The notes beneath the pieces are model-generated. The model searched no databases and was not told where the DNA came from. It was given only the letters and a program-made list of their open reading frames with translations. DNA of 64,000 nt from Lineolata rhizophorae. Lineage: Eukaryota > Ascomycota > Dothideomycetes > Lineolatales > Lineolataceae. The number at the start of each line of letters is the position of its first letter. Position 1 is the stretch's first letter. The stretch lies in the NCBI GenBank assembly GCA_010093515.1, contig MU001679.1:980809-1044808 (forward strand), read 5' to 3'. Below, piece after piece: positions 1 through 12,744 of this stretch. The translations under genes were made by a program, and so were the position numbers.

Positions 1-902
1 ATTTAACCCAAGAACCTAAAACTAAAATACCGAAACCCAAGGCTGCGGGCTCTAGAAACCACTTGTAGGTTTTGGTATTAAACGTCGACTGAAACAACGG
101 AAAAGCGATCTCCCGTCCTACATACTCAAGATACTATCTCCCATTACCGGCACCTCAGTATTCCGCATACAGTAACATTCCAATGCTTCAGTGACAAGCT
201 ACTATAATGAAATCTAGCCACAAGCATTGCGTACTAGAGCGTGACCGCAGTACGCTCACAGCGGAAGGAGTCAAGCAATGGCAAACTACAGGCCGACAAT
301 ATTCTTGAAGACAGTACAGATCTATCTTTTGGTAACATGTACAACTCTGCCTCTCGGATGCTACTAATAAGCTATTCGCGCACCCGGACACCTACCCCAA
401 CGCCTCCCAGATCACCGCTCAAATTCAGTACCTCGACAGAGGTTACGTGGCGCTCAGGCCCCTCAAAAGAGCGACAAGACAGGAAACCCGTCAAAGCGCG
501 CGGCACCAATGCCTTCCCCGTTAGAAGCAGCATAGCCATACCAGTGAAATGACAATGATGACTGACAAAACCAGCAAGGCAGGTAGGTATCCAACAGATA
601 TTAAAAGACTTCGCTCCGGCCGCCAATGAAATGCTTCAAGATATCCAACCAAGGGCACGCACAACGCCATGGCTTCGTCCTCGTATACAGTTCAATCCAA
701 CCGAGGAAAACGAAAGACAAGGAAAACAGAAGGGGGAATAACAGAAAAGTGAAAGGAGATTACGTCTTCGTCGCAACCATCTCGTCATGCGCATTACGTA
801 CTACTCGCCATAGGAAGACAGAAAAAAGAAAGGGGGGGGAAGTACTCGCTTCATACTTCTCACCGTACAGCGTTCAGCATTACGAGAAGTCCTCAACTCC
901 CC
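1..902. other. Left-edge noncoding stretch
   Basis: No open reading frame here looks like a real gene: all are short, overlap one another and lack recognisable motifs. The right part should carry the 3' untranslated region of the RING ligase gene that ends at 903. I see no RNA gene or repeat. Confidence 0.5.
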
Positions 903-1061
903 TTACCTCACCCCTGACTGCCCCGACGCCTCAGCCGAAGCCGGTTCCTCCTCGTTCCCTCCGCTCCTCCTCGTCCTCACTCTAAACACTTCCTGCAGCC
1001 TCGCCGCAAGCCTACGGCGCTGCCCCGCATCCTCCACCGCAGGCGTCCCCACCCCCATCAC

Positions 1062-1092
<31 letters not shown>

Positions 1093-2768
1093 TGTTGCTG
1101 GCCCTCGCGCAAGCGGCGCAGCGCGGCGATACGTTCCTCCGGCCCCTCCGCCGTGCGGAGGACGTGCAGGATGTCGCGGAAGTGAGCGCGGCGGGAGGAC
1201 GAAGGGGGGCCCGCGGTGGGGTCGGTGCCGCTGGCGTCGTCGAGCGGGGGTGGGAGGTGCGGTGGGAGGTGGTGGTGTTGGTAGAAGGCGTTGTGGGCGG
1301 CGAGGCCAGCGCCGGCGGCGGTGGTGGTGCTGGTGTTGGGGGAGGCGGTGGTAGTGGGATCGTGGTCGTCTTCGGAGGTGCGGGAGTCGGCGGGGCGGAG
1401 GTCGGTGCGGCTGTGGTGGACGGGGAGGATTAGTGGATTGAAATTTTCAACCCAAATTTTTCCAACCATGAATATTTTTCCTTTTGAAGTCATCAGGTGA
1501 AGGAGGAGAAATGCTTACCAAAGTGGGCACGTCCCCGACACGTTCAAGAGCCAGGGATCGATGCAGGCCGGATGGAACTTGTGATCGCAGGGCAGCACGC
1601 GTATGTCCTGTCCCTTCTCGAAGTCGTCCGTGCAAATCGTGCATCCGGGATTGTTCTCCTCGCCGCCGCTGCCCGGTTCCGGGGCGGCGGCGGCGCTTCC
1701 AGCCACCGCTGCTCCCGAACTAGTCCCGGACTGGCTCCCTTGCGCAAAGGTTCCGTGGTCGTCATCACCGTTGACGGACCGCCGGCCCCCGGCGCTTCCT
1801 GGTCGACTTGGTGTCTGGTTCGCCCGCACGGACGATTGGCCGCTCCCAAGCTCCACGTCGACCGGCTTCGACGCGTCGGCGTCGCGCTCGCCGAACTTAA
1901 CGATCGGGATGGTATCGAGCATGGCGCGGGCAATGCCACGGGCCCTGCTCTGGCGCGGACGCCCCGCGGCGTCACGCGTGGGGCCGTAGCGCTCCGGATG
2001 GCGGTGTGCGCGCACGGCGCCCGTGACGATGATGACGAGGAAGAGGGCGGTGATGATGCCGGTGATGCTGTAGAGGATGATCATGGCGACGGCGGTGGAG
2101 GGGGAAGGGCCGAGCGGGCTCGAGTCACGGTCCGCGCCAGCGCCGCCGTCGTCATCGGTGTCGTTGATGACGGCCAGGCGGGAGATGGAAGCCGTGAACA
2201 TCTGGGTGAAGGGGTCCAGCTTAGAGAGCAGCTCGGTGGCGTTGCCACTGCCGGCCGTCGAGTACACGAATGGATGCTCGTTCACCGTGTTGGCCGCATT
2301 ATACTGGCAGTAGTATGACTGCTGCGACATGAGGATGATGGGGCCCGGGTTGGCGGCCAGCGTGTGGTCGATGAGGCTCTCGGCGTCGTTGCCGTCGCAG
2401 GGCACGATTGAGATGTCGGTGTCGGAAACGTCGGTCGCGGTGTCGTTGATGAGGTGCAAGAAGCCGGAGAGCTGGGCTCGGCCCTAGGAGATTCAGAATG
2501 TCAGCGTCGAAGTTTTAGAGGTCTTTTATCAATTTGAAGGGTCGGGGCATACCGAAAGAGCAGTTCTAGCGGCTCCGGTGAGTGGAATCAGCCAGGCGGC
2601 GGGAGTCTGCGCGCCCATGCGGTTGACGACGGAGACGACGATTTCTCGCCGATTGAGCGTCGTCCCGGGCGCCAGGCTGGTGTCGTTGGATGGCGACACC
2701 GTCTGGGCCAGGGCAACCGCTGCCATGGCGAGCACCGCGCAGAGCAACGACCGCGCCGACGCCGCCAT
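903..2768 (-). CDS. PA-TM-RING type E3 ubiquitin ligase
   Basis: Predicted membrane ubiquitin ligase of the protease-associated/TM/RING-H2 family (RNF13-like); members ubiquitinate cargo at endosome or vacuole membranes. Exons on the minus strand: 2768-2553, 2483-1519, 1410-903 (562 aa). Introns 2552-2484 and 1518-1411 have GT..AG ends and restore frame exactly inside the RING finger, giving CPLCRTDL. I chose the ATG at 2768 because it opens a good signal peptide (MAASARSLLCAVLAMAAVALAQ, residues 1-21); an in-frame upstream ATG would put charged residues in front. Order: signal peptide, lumenal PA-like region to about residue 220, one membrane helix (AVAMIILYSITGIITALFLV), disordered Ser/Gly/Ala segment, RING-H2 with CTIC, the CDHKFHPAC core and CPLC, then a long disordered tail with a polyglutamine run near the C-terminus. 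The RING ligands are complete, so it is probably active. Substrate unknown. Confidence 0.88.
1062..1100 (+). repeat. CTG/TTG triplet repeat coding for polyglutamine
   Basis: Thirteen consecutive triplets, nine of them uninterrupted CTG on the plus strand, then TTG and CTG alternating. Read on the minus strand these are CAG/CAA codons for 13 glutamines in the cytosolic tail of the RING ligase. The CAA interruptions lie at the upstream (coding) end. Length may vary between strains. Confidence 0.9.
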
Positions 2769-5700
2769 AGTGTTCGCGTCTGCGTCTCTCGCTCTTTCTT
2801 TCGCCTGTCCTGTCTCGCTCACTCTCTCCTTCTCCGGTTAAAAAAAAAGAAAGGAAAGGAAAAGAACAGAAAGTCGCCAGCGACAGCTCGACGACGCTAT
2901 CGCGCGGAGCAACGCCGGCCGGTGACGGCGGGGACCGAGTCGAGTTCGCGAAGGAGAGTCGAAGCACGGAGCGCTGGCAGCCAAGGGCGGCCGGAGCGCA
3001 TGACGGCACTGGGACGGCCTGGTGGAGGGAGGGAATAATTCAGGGCTTGGTGGTAGGACGTGGGCGGACCAGGCGGGCGGCGGGGGGTTGGAGGTGGTAA
3101 GTACCCGTGCTATCTATGTAAGTAGACGAGCTCCCGGATGAATCGTGTGGATGAACGCGGCAACGCGGAAGGCCCCGGCTAAGGCAAGCTGCGCTCCGCC
3201 GTCATTGTCGAATACGGGCGGGCGAGCTTATTACTGTCGTTGTTTTTGACTGGCCCAGCCAAGGCGATCCTACGTTGAAAGTGCGCTCGCACCGGTCAGC
3301 CAGGTACAATGTATGTACCATCCATGCCCGCTTTTCGCACCGAGTGCAGCGGCAGTTCCACGGCCCTCTCTTGGCTGGCAGAGGCGGAACTGCGCGATCT
3401 GGAGGCGCTGGGGGTGCCCCGTCTCAGCAATCCGGGGCGCCTTGGGCCGCGGCAGGCTTGAAACCGCTTTGCAACCCGCAGCGCTTCCCGCCTCTTGCAA
3501 ATCCGCTCTGCATTGTTTTGCGGACCCCGGGCCGCCTTCAAGCGCTTGGCCAGTGACCCAGTGCGTGCCAGCCGCTCAGATCTCCGCCTCCGAACGGGTC
3601 CGCCTTTGACGCAACCTGCTGCAACGTCTTCCTTGCTGCTGTGGGTACTTGGCACTCTACCGGGACATACGTAGTGTGCATCGTGGAGAGGACAGCCAGC
3701 GAACACGGAGGCACGCTATACCAAGACGGGCAGTGCCTCGGCCTGCGGTGTGTGCATTTGGAGGCTTGGAGAGAGACGCCACGACACGGGGTAAGGGCGG
3801 ACAGGTCCGGTGGAGGATTGACGGACGCTAGCGGAAATCGGCCTCCTTGCGCAGTCCAAGCGGCTGGGTGAAGCTCCCCGAGTTGAGTGAGATCGACCGC
3901 CCACGCGACCAGCAGCACGTGGTGGGCTGTGGCACTGCCACCGCGGCCAGCACCTCATTTCGTATTCGCCGCGTACACCATTCCAGTTTGCTCCATTCGG
4001 CTTCTAGACGACAACGTAGACTTCTCTCTCGAACAATCCGAAGCATCCGCTGCAGTCTTCGCGATGCTGCTAACTCGGCATCCTAGCTATACATGCGGAG
4101 CAGGTATGGAGGGCATAAGCATTCAGATCGCGCGCGCGACACAACGGCCATCTCACCTCCGATTTCTCCGATCGGGACCACCGTGCCGTGAAACGCTCTC
4201 CTTAGACAAAATCATTGCCTTTTCTTCGTCGCCGCCTTTCCCCATTTGCTGTCCGCCTTTTCTTGCACCGGTTTCAGGACCCAGAGGGGGCAGGCCATGC
4301 CGTTAATGCGCCCGATTTCCCCCATGCCAGATTGACTCGCTTAAGTGCGCAACTCGGGGTTTTTATTTATTCTCGGGTTCGACCCTCCGGAACATTGAAG
4401 CTTTCCGGACGGCTGGAACATCGTTGGTTTGAGGACATTCACAACAGGCATAGCCGTGCAGCCCGTTTTTGTCCTCCCCGGACTTGGGGTCTTGGTCCCA
4501 AGGTGTGCTCTGGACGCCCTTTGGGAACAAAGTAACCTTTTCTTGTTGTTTTGTTTAGTGTCACGTAAAACGCAGGGAGCGCAACGTTCCATATCCGCTC
4601 AACTACACAAAGCCTACGGAGCACTCCAGTTCCTTGAAAGAATGTCACATGCAGTTGCTCATGTCAGAAGCATTTGTATCCTGTCGTGGCGCATTGTAAC
4701 TCCAAAATACGCCATGCTACATCAGTCTGCCACAGTGATCGAGAAGGGACGTCCCTTGTCCCGTGCCTGACTCCGGGTCGGTTCAGCCGGATAAAACCAA
4801 AGCATTGCATAGCCGTTGGCTCGCCAAATGGTATCAGTCAACCATTTTTGAACATTTCCAATGCTTAGGATTTAACTGGACTTCTCTGGAAGCCAAACTT
4901 GGATGCGCGAGCCAGTCATCTGGCGACCATGAATCATCAGACTTTCCACTTCTGTTCAACCTCGGACGTTTGAGCGGCTACATTCATGCCTCCACACTGG
5001 CCACGATGTGGCGCTTGAACGACAAAGACGCAGATCACGAACTGACAGATACGTCCCGCTCTGTGCAAACAAGACCATTTCCAGCCTCTATCGTTATAAT
5101 TAGAATACTTTCAACCATGTGTAGAAACCAAAAACCCTACCGAAGAACTTCTCAAAGACATCGTCCTGTTTCACTACGTTCCTAGCCTTCAAACCCAGAC
5201 AATTTGGCTCTGTCAATCGTAGCGTCTTGACAGCACACCAAGGATTCCTAGGCGTAGAATCGGCATAATGTGTGGCAGTGGTGTGTTTTGAAGCCGTGTA
5301 AGGATGAGTTGGCATCCTTTCATTGGCTCTGAGCAAACCCGAGACGGCCTAGAGATTGTTTGACTGTTCTCCTGTCTCCGAACCAAGGGGAGGACTGCAT
5401 AGGGGAAGAAGCCCTATAATGTTTTCTGGCGTAATAGCTCACTTGAATGCTATGGGAAGCACATTGGTGGAATACTGTTCCACCGGATCCTGAACTGTCC
5501 AGAGTCGGAGATCGCGACTGAATACGCATCAGTTCAAGTCCCAGCAACATTTTTCTACAGGTTTACTGTGGGTTGACTTCAGTTATAGCATTCTCTTTGC
5601 TTTTAAGTGCACTTGTATAGCTACAGTGACATTGCGCTTCTTGCACAATACTATACAATCCCAGACCCCTAAGGATTTTCCTTCGTGGTCGAAACTCGGT

Positions 5701-6573
5701 ATTGTGGATACATTTGGCCAAAAAAAAAAAATATGGGAGGGGGTTAGGGGGGGGTTCACCAACGTAGACACTCATTCGATACTCATTCTACTACGTAGGG
5801 GTAGAACACTAAATCTGAATCACTTCTTGCTCTCGTCTCCCTAAACTTAGCAGAGGTACTTTCATAGATTTAGTTCACATGAGCATGTGCTAATTTATAG
5901 CTTAAGACTGTTCTGAAGCCGGAACTTTATACACATACCTCGAGTCATTTGCTTTGAAGAAAACTATAGTATTGCAAGATGATAGACAATGTGGCCGATC
6001 TGACGACCTTGATTAGCCTACGAAAATATTAACTCCCTTGTCTAAATGACACTTAAGAACACTTGAGGATGTTATCCCAGTTGTAGGGCTCTGGTACAGC
6101 TTGATCAACAATTAGTTAGAATATGACGTTCAGGACTGAACACAGGTGGTCGGAAAACCGAATACTTAGTTTTCTTTCTCTCATAGAATGCTTCCCTTAT
6201 CACGTAGTTACCCGAAATACTAACTCACGGAAGATCCCTTTTACGTCAAAATCTTTCATGGCCCAGGTTTGACCTTGAGATCTCAAAGCAGTTTTTGCAC
6301 CTACTTTATTGGACGTTCAAAAAGTTCAAAATTCCATGGATTTTGGAGACGGAAGTCGAGAAAATCAATATTGATATTCCGATGCCCTCCCCAGAGACAT
6401 TAGAATTACAAATTATGTACACCAGTTGCCAGGCGATCTAATTTCAACGTCCACGAGTCTCGCGTATTCAAGAGCCTCGACAATCCAAAAGGTCGCTTGA
6501 AAGGTTGGAAGACAACAAGCCATCCAGAAACCGCCAGGACTTCGCGAGCGCGCTCCTCCGTCAGACCAAGCAT
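2769..6573. other. Gene-poor stretch of 3.8 kb
   Basis: The first few hundred bases are promoter and leader of the RING ligase. The rest has only short, overlapping frames without motifs. From about 5560 to 6500 the DNA turns AT-rich and unusually free of long frames, unlike the GC-rich coding DNA. I found no transposase or RNA gene. It could hold unrecognised noncoding transcripts or a worn-out repeat. Confidence 0.45.
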
Positions 6574-6930
6574 CTAAGGAGCAGTGACCTCCGGCGTAGG
6601 CGTAGGCAGGGACTCCGGCACCGACGGGGTCGACGCCACCTCATCGTCATCCTCGTCCTCGTCATCGCCCAGCGTCGGGATGATAGGCGCATCGACATCG
6701 AGGTCGACGTCTGCGTTCGCCGGGTCAACGTCGAGATCGACCTCGGCGGCCACCGGATTTTCGACCTCGACGTCGGCGTTGACGTCCGGGACGGCGCTGA
6801 CGACGTCGCCCACGGCGGCTAGGACGTCGTCGACGACGGCGTCGACGAGACCGGCAGGCACCTCGGTGTCCTGGGGGCGGGGCAGGGCCATGACGGTGGC
6901 GAAGAAGAGGGCGATGTAGGCGGTCTTCAT
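6574..6930 (-). CDS. Small secreted acidic protein
   Basis: Unrecognised 118-residue protein in a single exon. Residues 1-16 (MKTAYIALFFATVMAL) are a clear signal peptide, followed by LPRPQ. The mature part has no cysteine, almost no basic residue, and is built from Asp/Val/Ala: short repeats of the type VDLDVD occur twice in the middle (about residues 66-83), then an Asp/Glu run (GDDEDEDDDE) and a Pro/Thr/Ser tail. It should be strongly acidic and probably disordered or beta-rich. The gene is isolated: over 3.5 kb from its left neighbour and over 2 kb from its right one. A secreted small protein in a gene-poor pocket fits a candidate effector or cell-wall/metal-binding peptide, but that is inference. 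The signal peptide and biased composition argue that the frame is real. Confidence 0.7.
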   Translation of the reverse strand: MKTAYIALFFATVMALPRPQDTEVPAGLVDAVVDDVLAAVGDVVSAVPDVNADVEVENPVAAEVDLDVDPANADVDLDVDAPIIPTLGDDEDEDDDEVASTPSVPESLPTPTPEVTAP

Positions 6931-9094
6931 TTTGGATTGTTGCTGCTGCGTGCGTTAGGGTGGGTCCGGGGAAAGAGCAGGGGAGATGGAGACGGACGTT
7001 GGTTATGGATGTGTGGATGGCAAAGTGAGTACGTAGGATGAAAGCGGCGTTCAATGAGGGTGAGCCGTGAGTGAGTGAATGAATGAGTGACGATTAAAAC
7101 GAGTGACTTTGGTGTAAAGAACGGCTGATCCTGGACTTCGTGGTCAAGTCTGATCGATTATTTGTAGTGCAACCGGGAAGCCTCCCAGGTCGGAGTTCCA
7201 GCCGTCTTTATACTTCAGGCCCTCCATCCGGCAGTGACGAAATAGGGTGCGCGTTTGCGCGCGAAGGAAACAAAACGCTGATCATTGCCACATCACGATT
7301 CGAGGCTCCATGGTGGTGGAGTCCACCCACGCTCCTGAGCTCGAACCACTTCATACAAGAGCTCCATCTGCCCACAAAACGGCTTAGAGCCTTGCTACGT
7401 AGACTGGGTCCCCATCCTGTGGTACAGCGCTAGAAAGTCCAGAAAGAATTCCGCGCAAGCCAGTGAGCTGACTGAAGGCGCTCGGGCTCGATGGCGGTCG
7501 TGCCAAGCTCCACCAGCCATTTCCGCAGGCCCTCGGCGAGGATAACAACGGTGTGGGCCCAGCGAGCCAAGTGCCCTTCGTCGTTCCTCACGGCTTGCGA
7601 AGGAAGCCGGGAAATGAAGTTCGACCCGATCGAGTAATTTTGGGGCAGAAGGACCCTTGCGCAGATCCAATAGCCTCGTCGTTCTTCGGACGCTTTCCGT
7701 TAGCGCGGGGTCCCCGCAACCCTCACCACCTCCCCTTGACAGCTACGGATACGGCAAGATTGGCATTCTGCAAGTGGTGATCGGCATGACGACGGAAGCG
7801 CCGCGGCAGCCCGAGCCGGTGCTGAAAAGGAGGATGAGCTCTTTTCTGGCCTGCTAAGGGGGCGGATGGGAACCCTGGGAGAGAGTGGATTGATGCTTGC
7901 CAGCCGGCGGGCGGCGCCATGGCGCTGGTTGTCATGCCTATCGATTTCACGGGGCGTTTTTGACGGCATTCAGAACCATCAATCGTATCTGAGCGGGCGG
8001 CCTGATGTGATTCCACCACGCCACAAGATAGTCACGAGCCTACTCCGTACTGCTGGGACCTCCCTTACGTCTGCTATTTTCAATCGAACGAGCATTCGTG
8101 AGGGAGACACTGCTCTTGAAACAATCAGACCGAAAATCAGTGGGGGACTATGTCAATCGAAATGAGTCCAAGAACCCCCGTTTTCCTTACTCGAACACGA
8201 AGGACGGGTGTGGGAGCCCGCGGGGCGGGACGAGTCGCGAGCAACTGCAAGTGAGAGTTGACAGTTCTCTCCGCGAGTCAGGGACACAGGGTCCCTGCGG
8301 TCCCTGGCGGGCGGGATTTGGAGACCCGGCCGAGGCTTGCGCACTGCTCCTCCGCAGGTGGGCGCAGCGGGCTACATTCACCCGCGAGAAAAAGAAAGGG
8401 ACTGAACCCACAAATCATAACAAGCGCCGAGCGCTTTCATCGCGTTCAGGCGCGGCCCTCTTGAAGTTGAACGCGCGGGAAAGATTGAGATCTGCTTCCA
8501 GTTGCTGTCATAACCGGAGGCTGGTGCGGATACGGAGTATGTAGGAATGTGCTCCTTTCCGACGAGGACGTAGATTCCGCGGACCGAGAGTGCGCAAGAA
8601 AATCGCGCCTGTTTCCCACACGTACTAAGTACGTACCCCATGCACATCTTCCTAACGACGTCAACGTGTTCTTGTCTAGCTTTCTAGGCCTCTCTTCCGG
8701 TCTTTTTCAAGTGCATAGATCATTTACCGTGGTATGTCTCACTGAAGCGTGGGATCGGAACAAAAGAATCGAGCCACGGCTCGTTCCTAATTACTATCTA
8801 GACGGACGGGCACTGGAACAAAATAATACGTATGCATCTGGATCCAATCGACGCCTGCGCTATGCTCCTGTAAAAATCTGTGTGCGCGATGCCCCACTGC
8901 CCTTTAGAGAAACTATCTAGGAGAGAATAGTGATTGCTGATGTAGAAGGATAAGCTTCTTAGGAAAGACGAGTCTCAGGGAGAGTCAAACCAGGGCCGAG
9001 GGGATGTGACGTCCGAGGCAGACAAAGCTGCGCGGTCCTTACTTGCGCACGGCATTCCAGCGTTGATTAGGCGCATCGCATTCCACTGCCCCTT
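6931..9094. other. Intergenic stretch of 2.2 kb
   Basis: Promoter of the small secreted protein on the left, then DNA without a believable gene, then the 3' flank of the VNX1-like gene. The frames present (for example around 8100-8540) are basic, motif-free and overlap on both strands. No RNA gene recognised. Confidence 0.45.
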
Positions 9095-12000
9095 TTACAG
9101 TTCCCTTGGCCCGAGGGGAGCAGCGAAACCACTGGATGACCGGCCAACAGTCATGAACGACTCCACCTGCGGTTTTATCGCCAACGTGTCTTGCATATCA
9201 ACGTCCATAAGATCGACGTTGCTGAATCCCGTCAAGTAGAAGCCGACAACGACGACCAGGTAGGCCAACAAAAGGATACTTCCCTTGAAGTAGTTGCTCT
9301 TGCCTTCTCCATACATGTACGAGAGCAGGAAGACGCAGAGGATGACGGTGACCATGTCCCACTGAGGGAAGATTAGTGCTGCCAGGTCCTGTTAGCTGCG
9401 TATTCTATTGAGTAAGTGAATGATAGGCGGCTTACTGAAGGTGTGGCTGACGATTTCGGTAGGGTCAAGAAATTGCATATAGGCGGCCGAGAAGAGCACG
9501 AGAGCGGGGACCTGCAGCAGACACACCTGAAGTGCATATGCCGAGCCAATCTCCATAGACAATGCAATGTTACCATTCATGGCAAAAGAAATGGCGTTCT
9601 GTATGTCGTTAGTCCCTGCCCAAACTTAAGATCTTATTCCCAATTTTCAACGAACAAACTTACAAGAAACTCGGTCGTATTCGGCACCAACGCGAACAGG
9701 GTGATACCCAAGAATTTCTCATCTACATCGACATTCTCGAGCACCGAGTCAACCGTGTTGACCAAAATCTCTGCTATCACAGCATACGCCACCGTGGCCG
9801 TCAGCAGGATGATGGTACTCTTGGTCCTGCTCCAATTGGGCGCGTCATGGCCACCTCCAGCTTGGCCCGCATCCCCGCTGCCCATCTCCTCTGGCTCCTC
9901 CATAAACGTTCCTGCTCTCGTGACGTGTGGCCGCTCGGTAGTGGACTTCACAGGCGTTGAGGAAAGCTGGGTCATCTTGCGGGGCGCCCTCGTGGCGTCG
10001 CGAGCCGCGACGGCCGCCGCGGTTGCCGCAACTTCGGTGATACCACGCACAAGATGTTGGTTTTGCTCGGGAGACAAACCTTGGAGAGCAAAGCGGTCGT
10101 CCTCGCCTTGACCTCGAGGCGGCACCACATGCGGTGTATCTCCTGGGTGGGTCCGCGATTTGTCCATCTGAGACGTTGCTTCGGTAGAGCCGCCGAGTCC
10201 AAAATGCCGTAGTGAGTGGCCGAGAATACGCTTGTATAGTTGAGATTCACGGATATCGTTGCGCGGTTGGTTACTCAGGGTTTGGCCGCTTGCAGGCGGG
10301 GCACCGGTAGATGTGGACGTGGCTGCACGACTTAAAGGCGTATTGAAAAAGTCCTGGCCACTTCCTTGTTGGCTAGTAGTGTTTAGTGAAGCGCTGGTAT
10401 TCATCTGGTGAGTGGATGACTCCATCCTTTCTTGTTTCTTTTCGTCCAACTCGGTGGTCCAAATCACGGCAGCGTGGGTTCTCAGCGTGAAAAATAGCCC
10501 GATCACGTAGGATAGGAACAACATTATCGCGCAAAACCAGATGTAGGGCCTTACAGCGCTACGATAGAACCGACTGTTTACGGCGGGAATTTGTTCGAAA
10601 TAACATCTCCTACAATCTTGGCCTTCAGGAGGTTGGTCGGTTTTGCACTTGTGGCAATTGAGTTTATGCTACAGCAACGTTAGACAATTTCTAGCAAATA
10701 TAGGGTTGCAATACTTACGCTTCCATAGATTTGGTAAAACAAAGTAGGACCGAAAGCCCCGATGACAGCGAAAAGAAGCATCGTTGATGTGACACCCGCA
10801 GATTTCACGTTGAATCGTTGAGTCTTCCGCTTCAAGGCACCAAAGCACATTGAAAGTCCAGGTAGGAAGAGAACACCAGCGAACAGACTGCCTACAATGC
10901 TCCCTTCGACAAGCTGTGCTTTACCTTCCTTTAAAGCGACGCAGTACAGAAAGACTTCGACTACTGTGGAGAAGAATGCGTTGACGGTAGCGCCCACTCC
11001 CATGGACGACTGAGCCGAGATCGAAGCAACTGCTTGGCCGATGAAGTACGCGAGAGGAATTACCCCTAGTAGGCCGAGGATGAAAAGCAATCCGGAGTTG
11101 GTAATTGGCGATTCAATACCAAGTGCTTCTCCAAGCACGAAGTAATCGAAAATGGCGAAAACAACGATGGCCAGCAGGTTGATCAAAAAGATATTGGTAC
11201 CATCAATGGTATACTTCCAGTATCTTAGACCAGCAGCCCGATAGGTGCACAAAAGAATTGCCGACGGAGGCCCAGGCTGCCGAGTTTCCGCATGGTCCGA
11301 GTGAAACGAGAGCGCCAATGGATGTCTCCTTAGATGATCGAACAAAAGCAGCGTGACCTTTCCCATAGGTATCGTGAAGACCAGGAGCCAACAGATACCG
11401 GAGACGACGAATAGTGAGGGCGTAAAGAAGCCATAAAAGAAGATGAAGAAGATGACTCTGCCCATGTTCCATTTGCCACGTCCAAAGAGCCTCCTCTTGG
11501 ATTTGATCTGGCCATTTGTTTGATTACCCCGCCCTGACCTGTCCAAAAGGCTCTGAGTCTCTGCGCCGGAATCAACACTGTTCCGCCTCCTCCCAATCAA
11601 CGACCTGTTGATGTTGAGGGGTCCGAAGAAGAGACGGCCTTCTTCGATGTCTCCACTCTGCCACTGCTCGTACTCGCTGATACTTCGGCCCTCACCTTCA
11701 TCTTCCTCGGCGTATGCCTCGTCCAATTTGAGTTTTACATACTTCCCAAAAGGGTAGAAAATGTAGCCTGCAAGGCCCCAAAGCACCCTGCCATAATCCA
11801 TGCAGCCTTCACCGTAGCCAAAGAAGAGGCATATCAATCCTCCGGCGGCTGCTATGATCGCAAGCCACCAACCAAAAAGAAGAGTCCAAGCGAAGTTGAA
11901 GAGGAGCAACCAATGGCTAACGAAGCCGCCAGGGGTCGAATGGATATCACCTTCGGCGGTCTTTTGGACGGAGCGGTCCTTCTTGTACAAAGCTGGCTTC

Positions 12001-12744
12001 CAGATCCTGATACCGAAGGGATGCGTTTCGTTGATAGCTTGCTGGCGATCTCTAAGCGTGAAGCTCTCCGCCTCGCTAAGTTCGCCGTCGTCTTCATCCT
12101 CATCATCAACAAGGTCCTCTTGCTCGGCGGGTTCGGACTCTCCCATGGGTCCTTCCTCGTCAGCTGTACCTCCCTGACCCTGCGAACCTGTCGGCGCCGC
12201 CGGGCGCTCTTCTTCGGCGGCCTCGTCATCCTCAGCAGAATCAACCTTGGATAGCGACGGAGCTTGGGCGGCCGGCCGACGCCGGATGGTCGAGGGCATC
12301 CTGCGAAGGCTGCCAGTGGCCTTCTTGGCATGCTTTTGTTCGGCAAGGACTTCTTCGACCTCCTCCTCGGCATCATCTACGGAGAACTCTTGACCCTTAT
12401 GGGGTCCATGGGACGATATCCTGCGGCCGATGCCCGGCTTTTTCGGTTTGGCGGGCGCAGCAGCTTCGGGAGACCCGACGACTTGGCGAGGAGTGCTCGA
12501 CGGAATTGTTCCTGGCAAATAAACGTCGCCGTTAGCGTTGTGACAATAGGTAATGGGCGGTCAAATGTATCACACCATATCCTCCGGAGCTCTGGCGAAC
12601 GGTCTGCCCGCGCGGACGCGAGGCCTCGGGCGACGGAGACTGCTGCTGCTGTTGCTGCTGCTCGGTGTTTGCCGCGGCGCTGGAACTGCGGCGCGTCGGC
12701 GACGATGCATTGCTCTCGCCCCTTGATCTCTCATTGTCCGCCAT
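9095..12744 (-). CDS. Vacuolar cation/proton exchanger (VNX1/CAX-like)
   Basis: Member of the CAX superfamily closest to yeast Vnx1, a vacuolar-membrane exchanger moving monovalent cations (Na+, K+) and in some fungi Ca2+ against protons. Five exons on minus: 12744-12576, 12511-10719, 10668-9664, 9598-9436, 9378-9095 (1137 aa); all four introns are GT..AG, 50-65 bases, and keep frame. N-terminal 200 residues are disordered and acidic; a pre-core follows (VSHWLLLFNFAWTLLFGWWL, then a long hydrophilic loop), then two exchanger halves. Motif GATVNAFFSTVVEVFLYC in the first half and FALVPNTTEFL in the second are the paired alpha-repeats that line the ion path. A cytosolic loop between them starts with two CxxC pairs (NCHKCK and DCRRCY), then about 200 disordered residues. 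The final exon acceptor was picked at 9379 because it gives TLIFPQWDMVTV, typical of the family, and avoids a stop. It stands alone with its own promoter toward RPT6. Confidence 0.9.
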
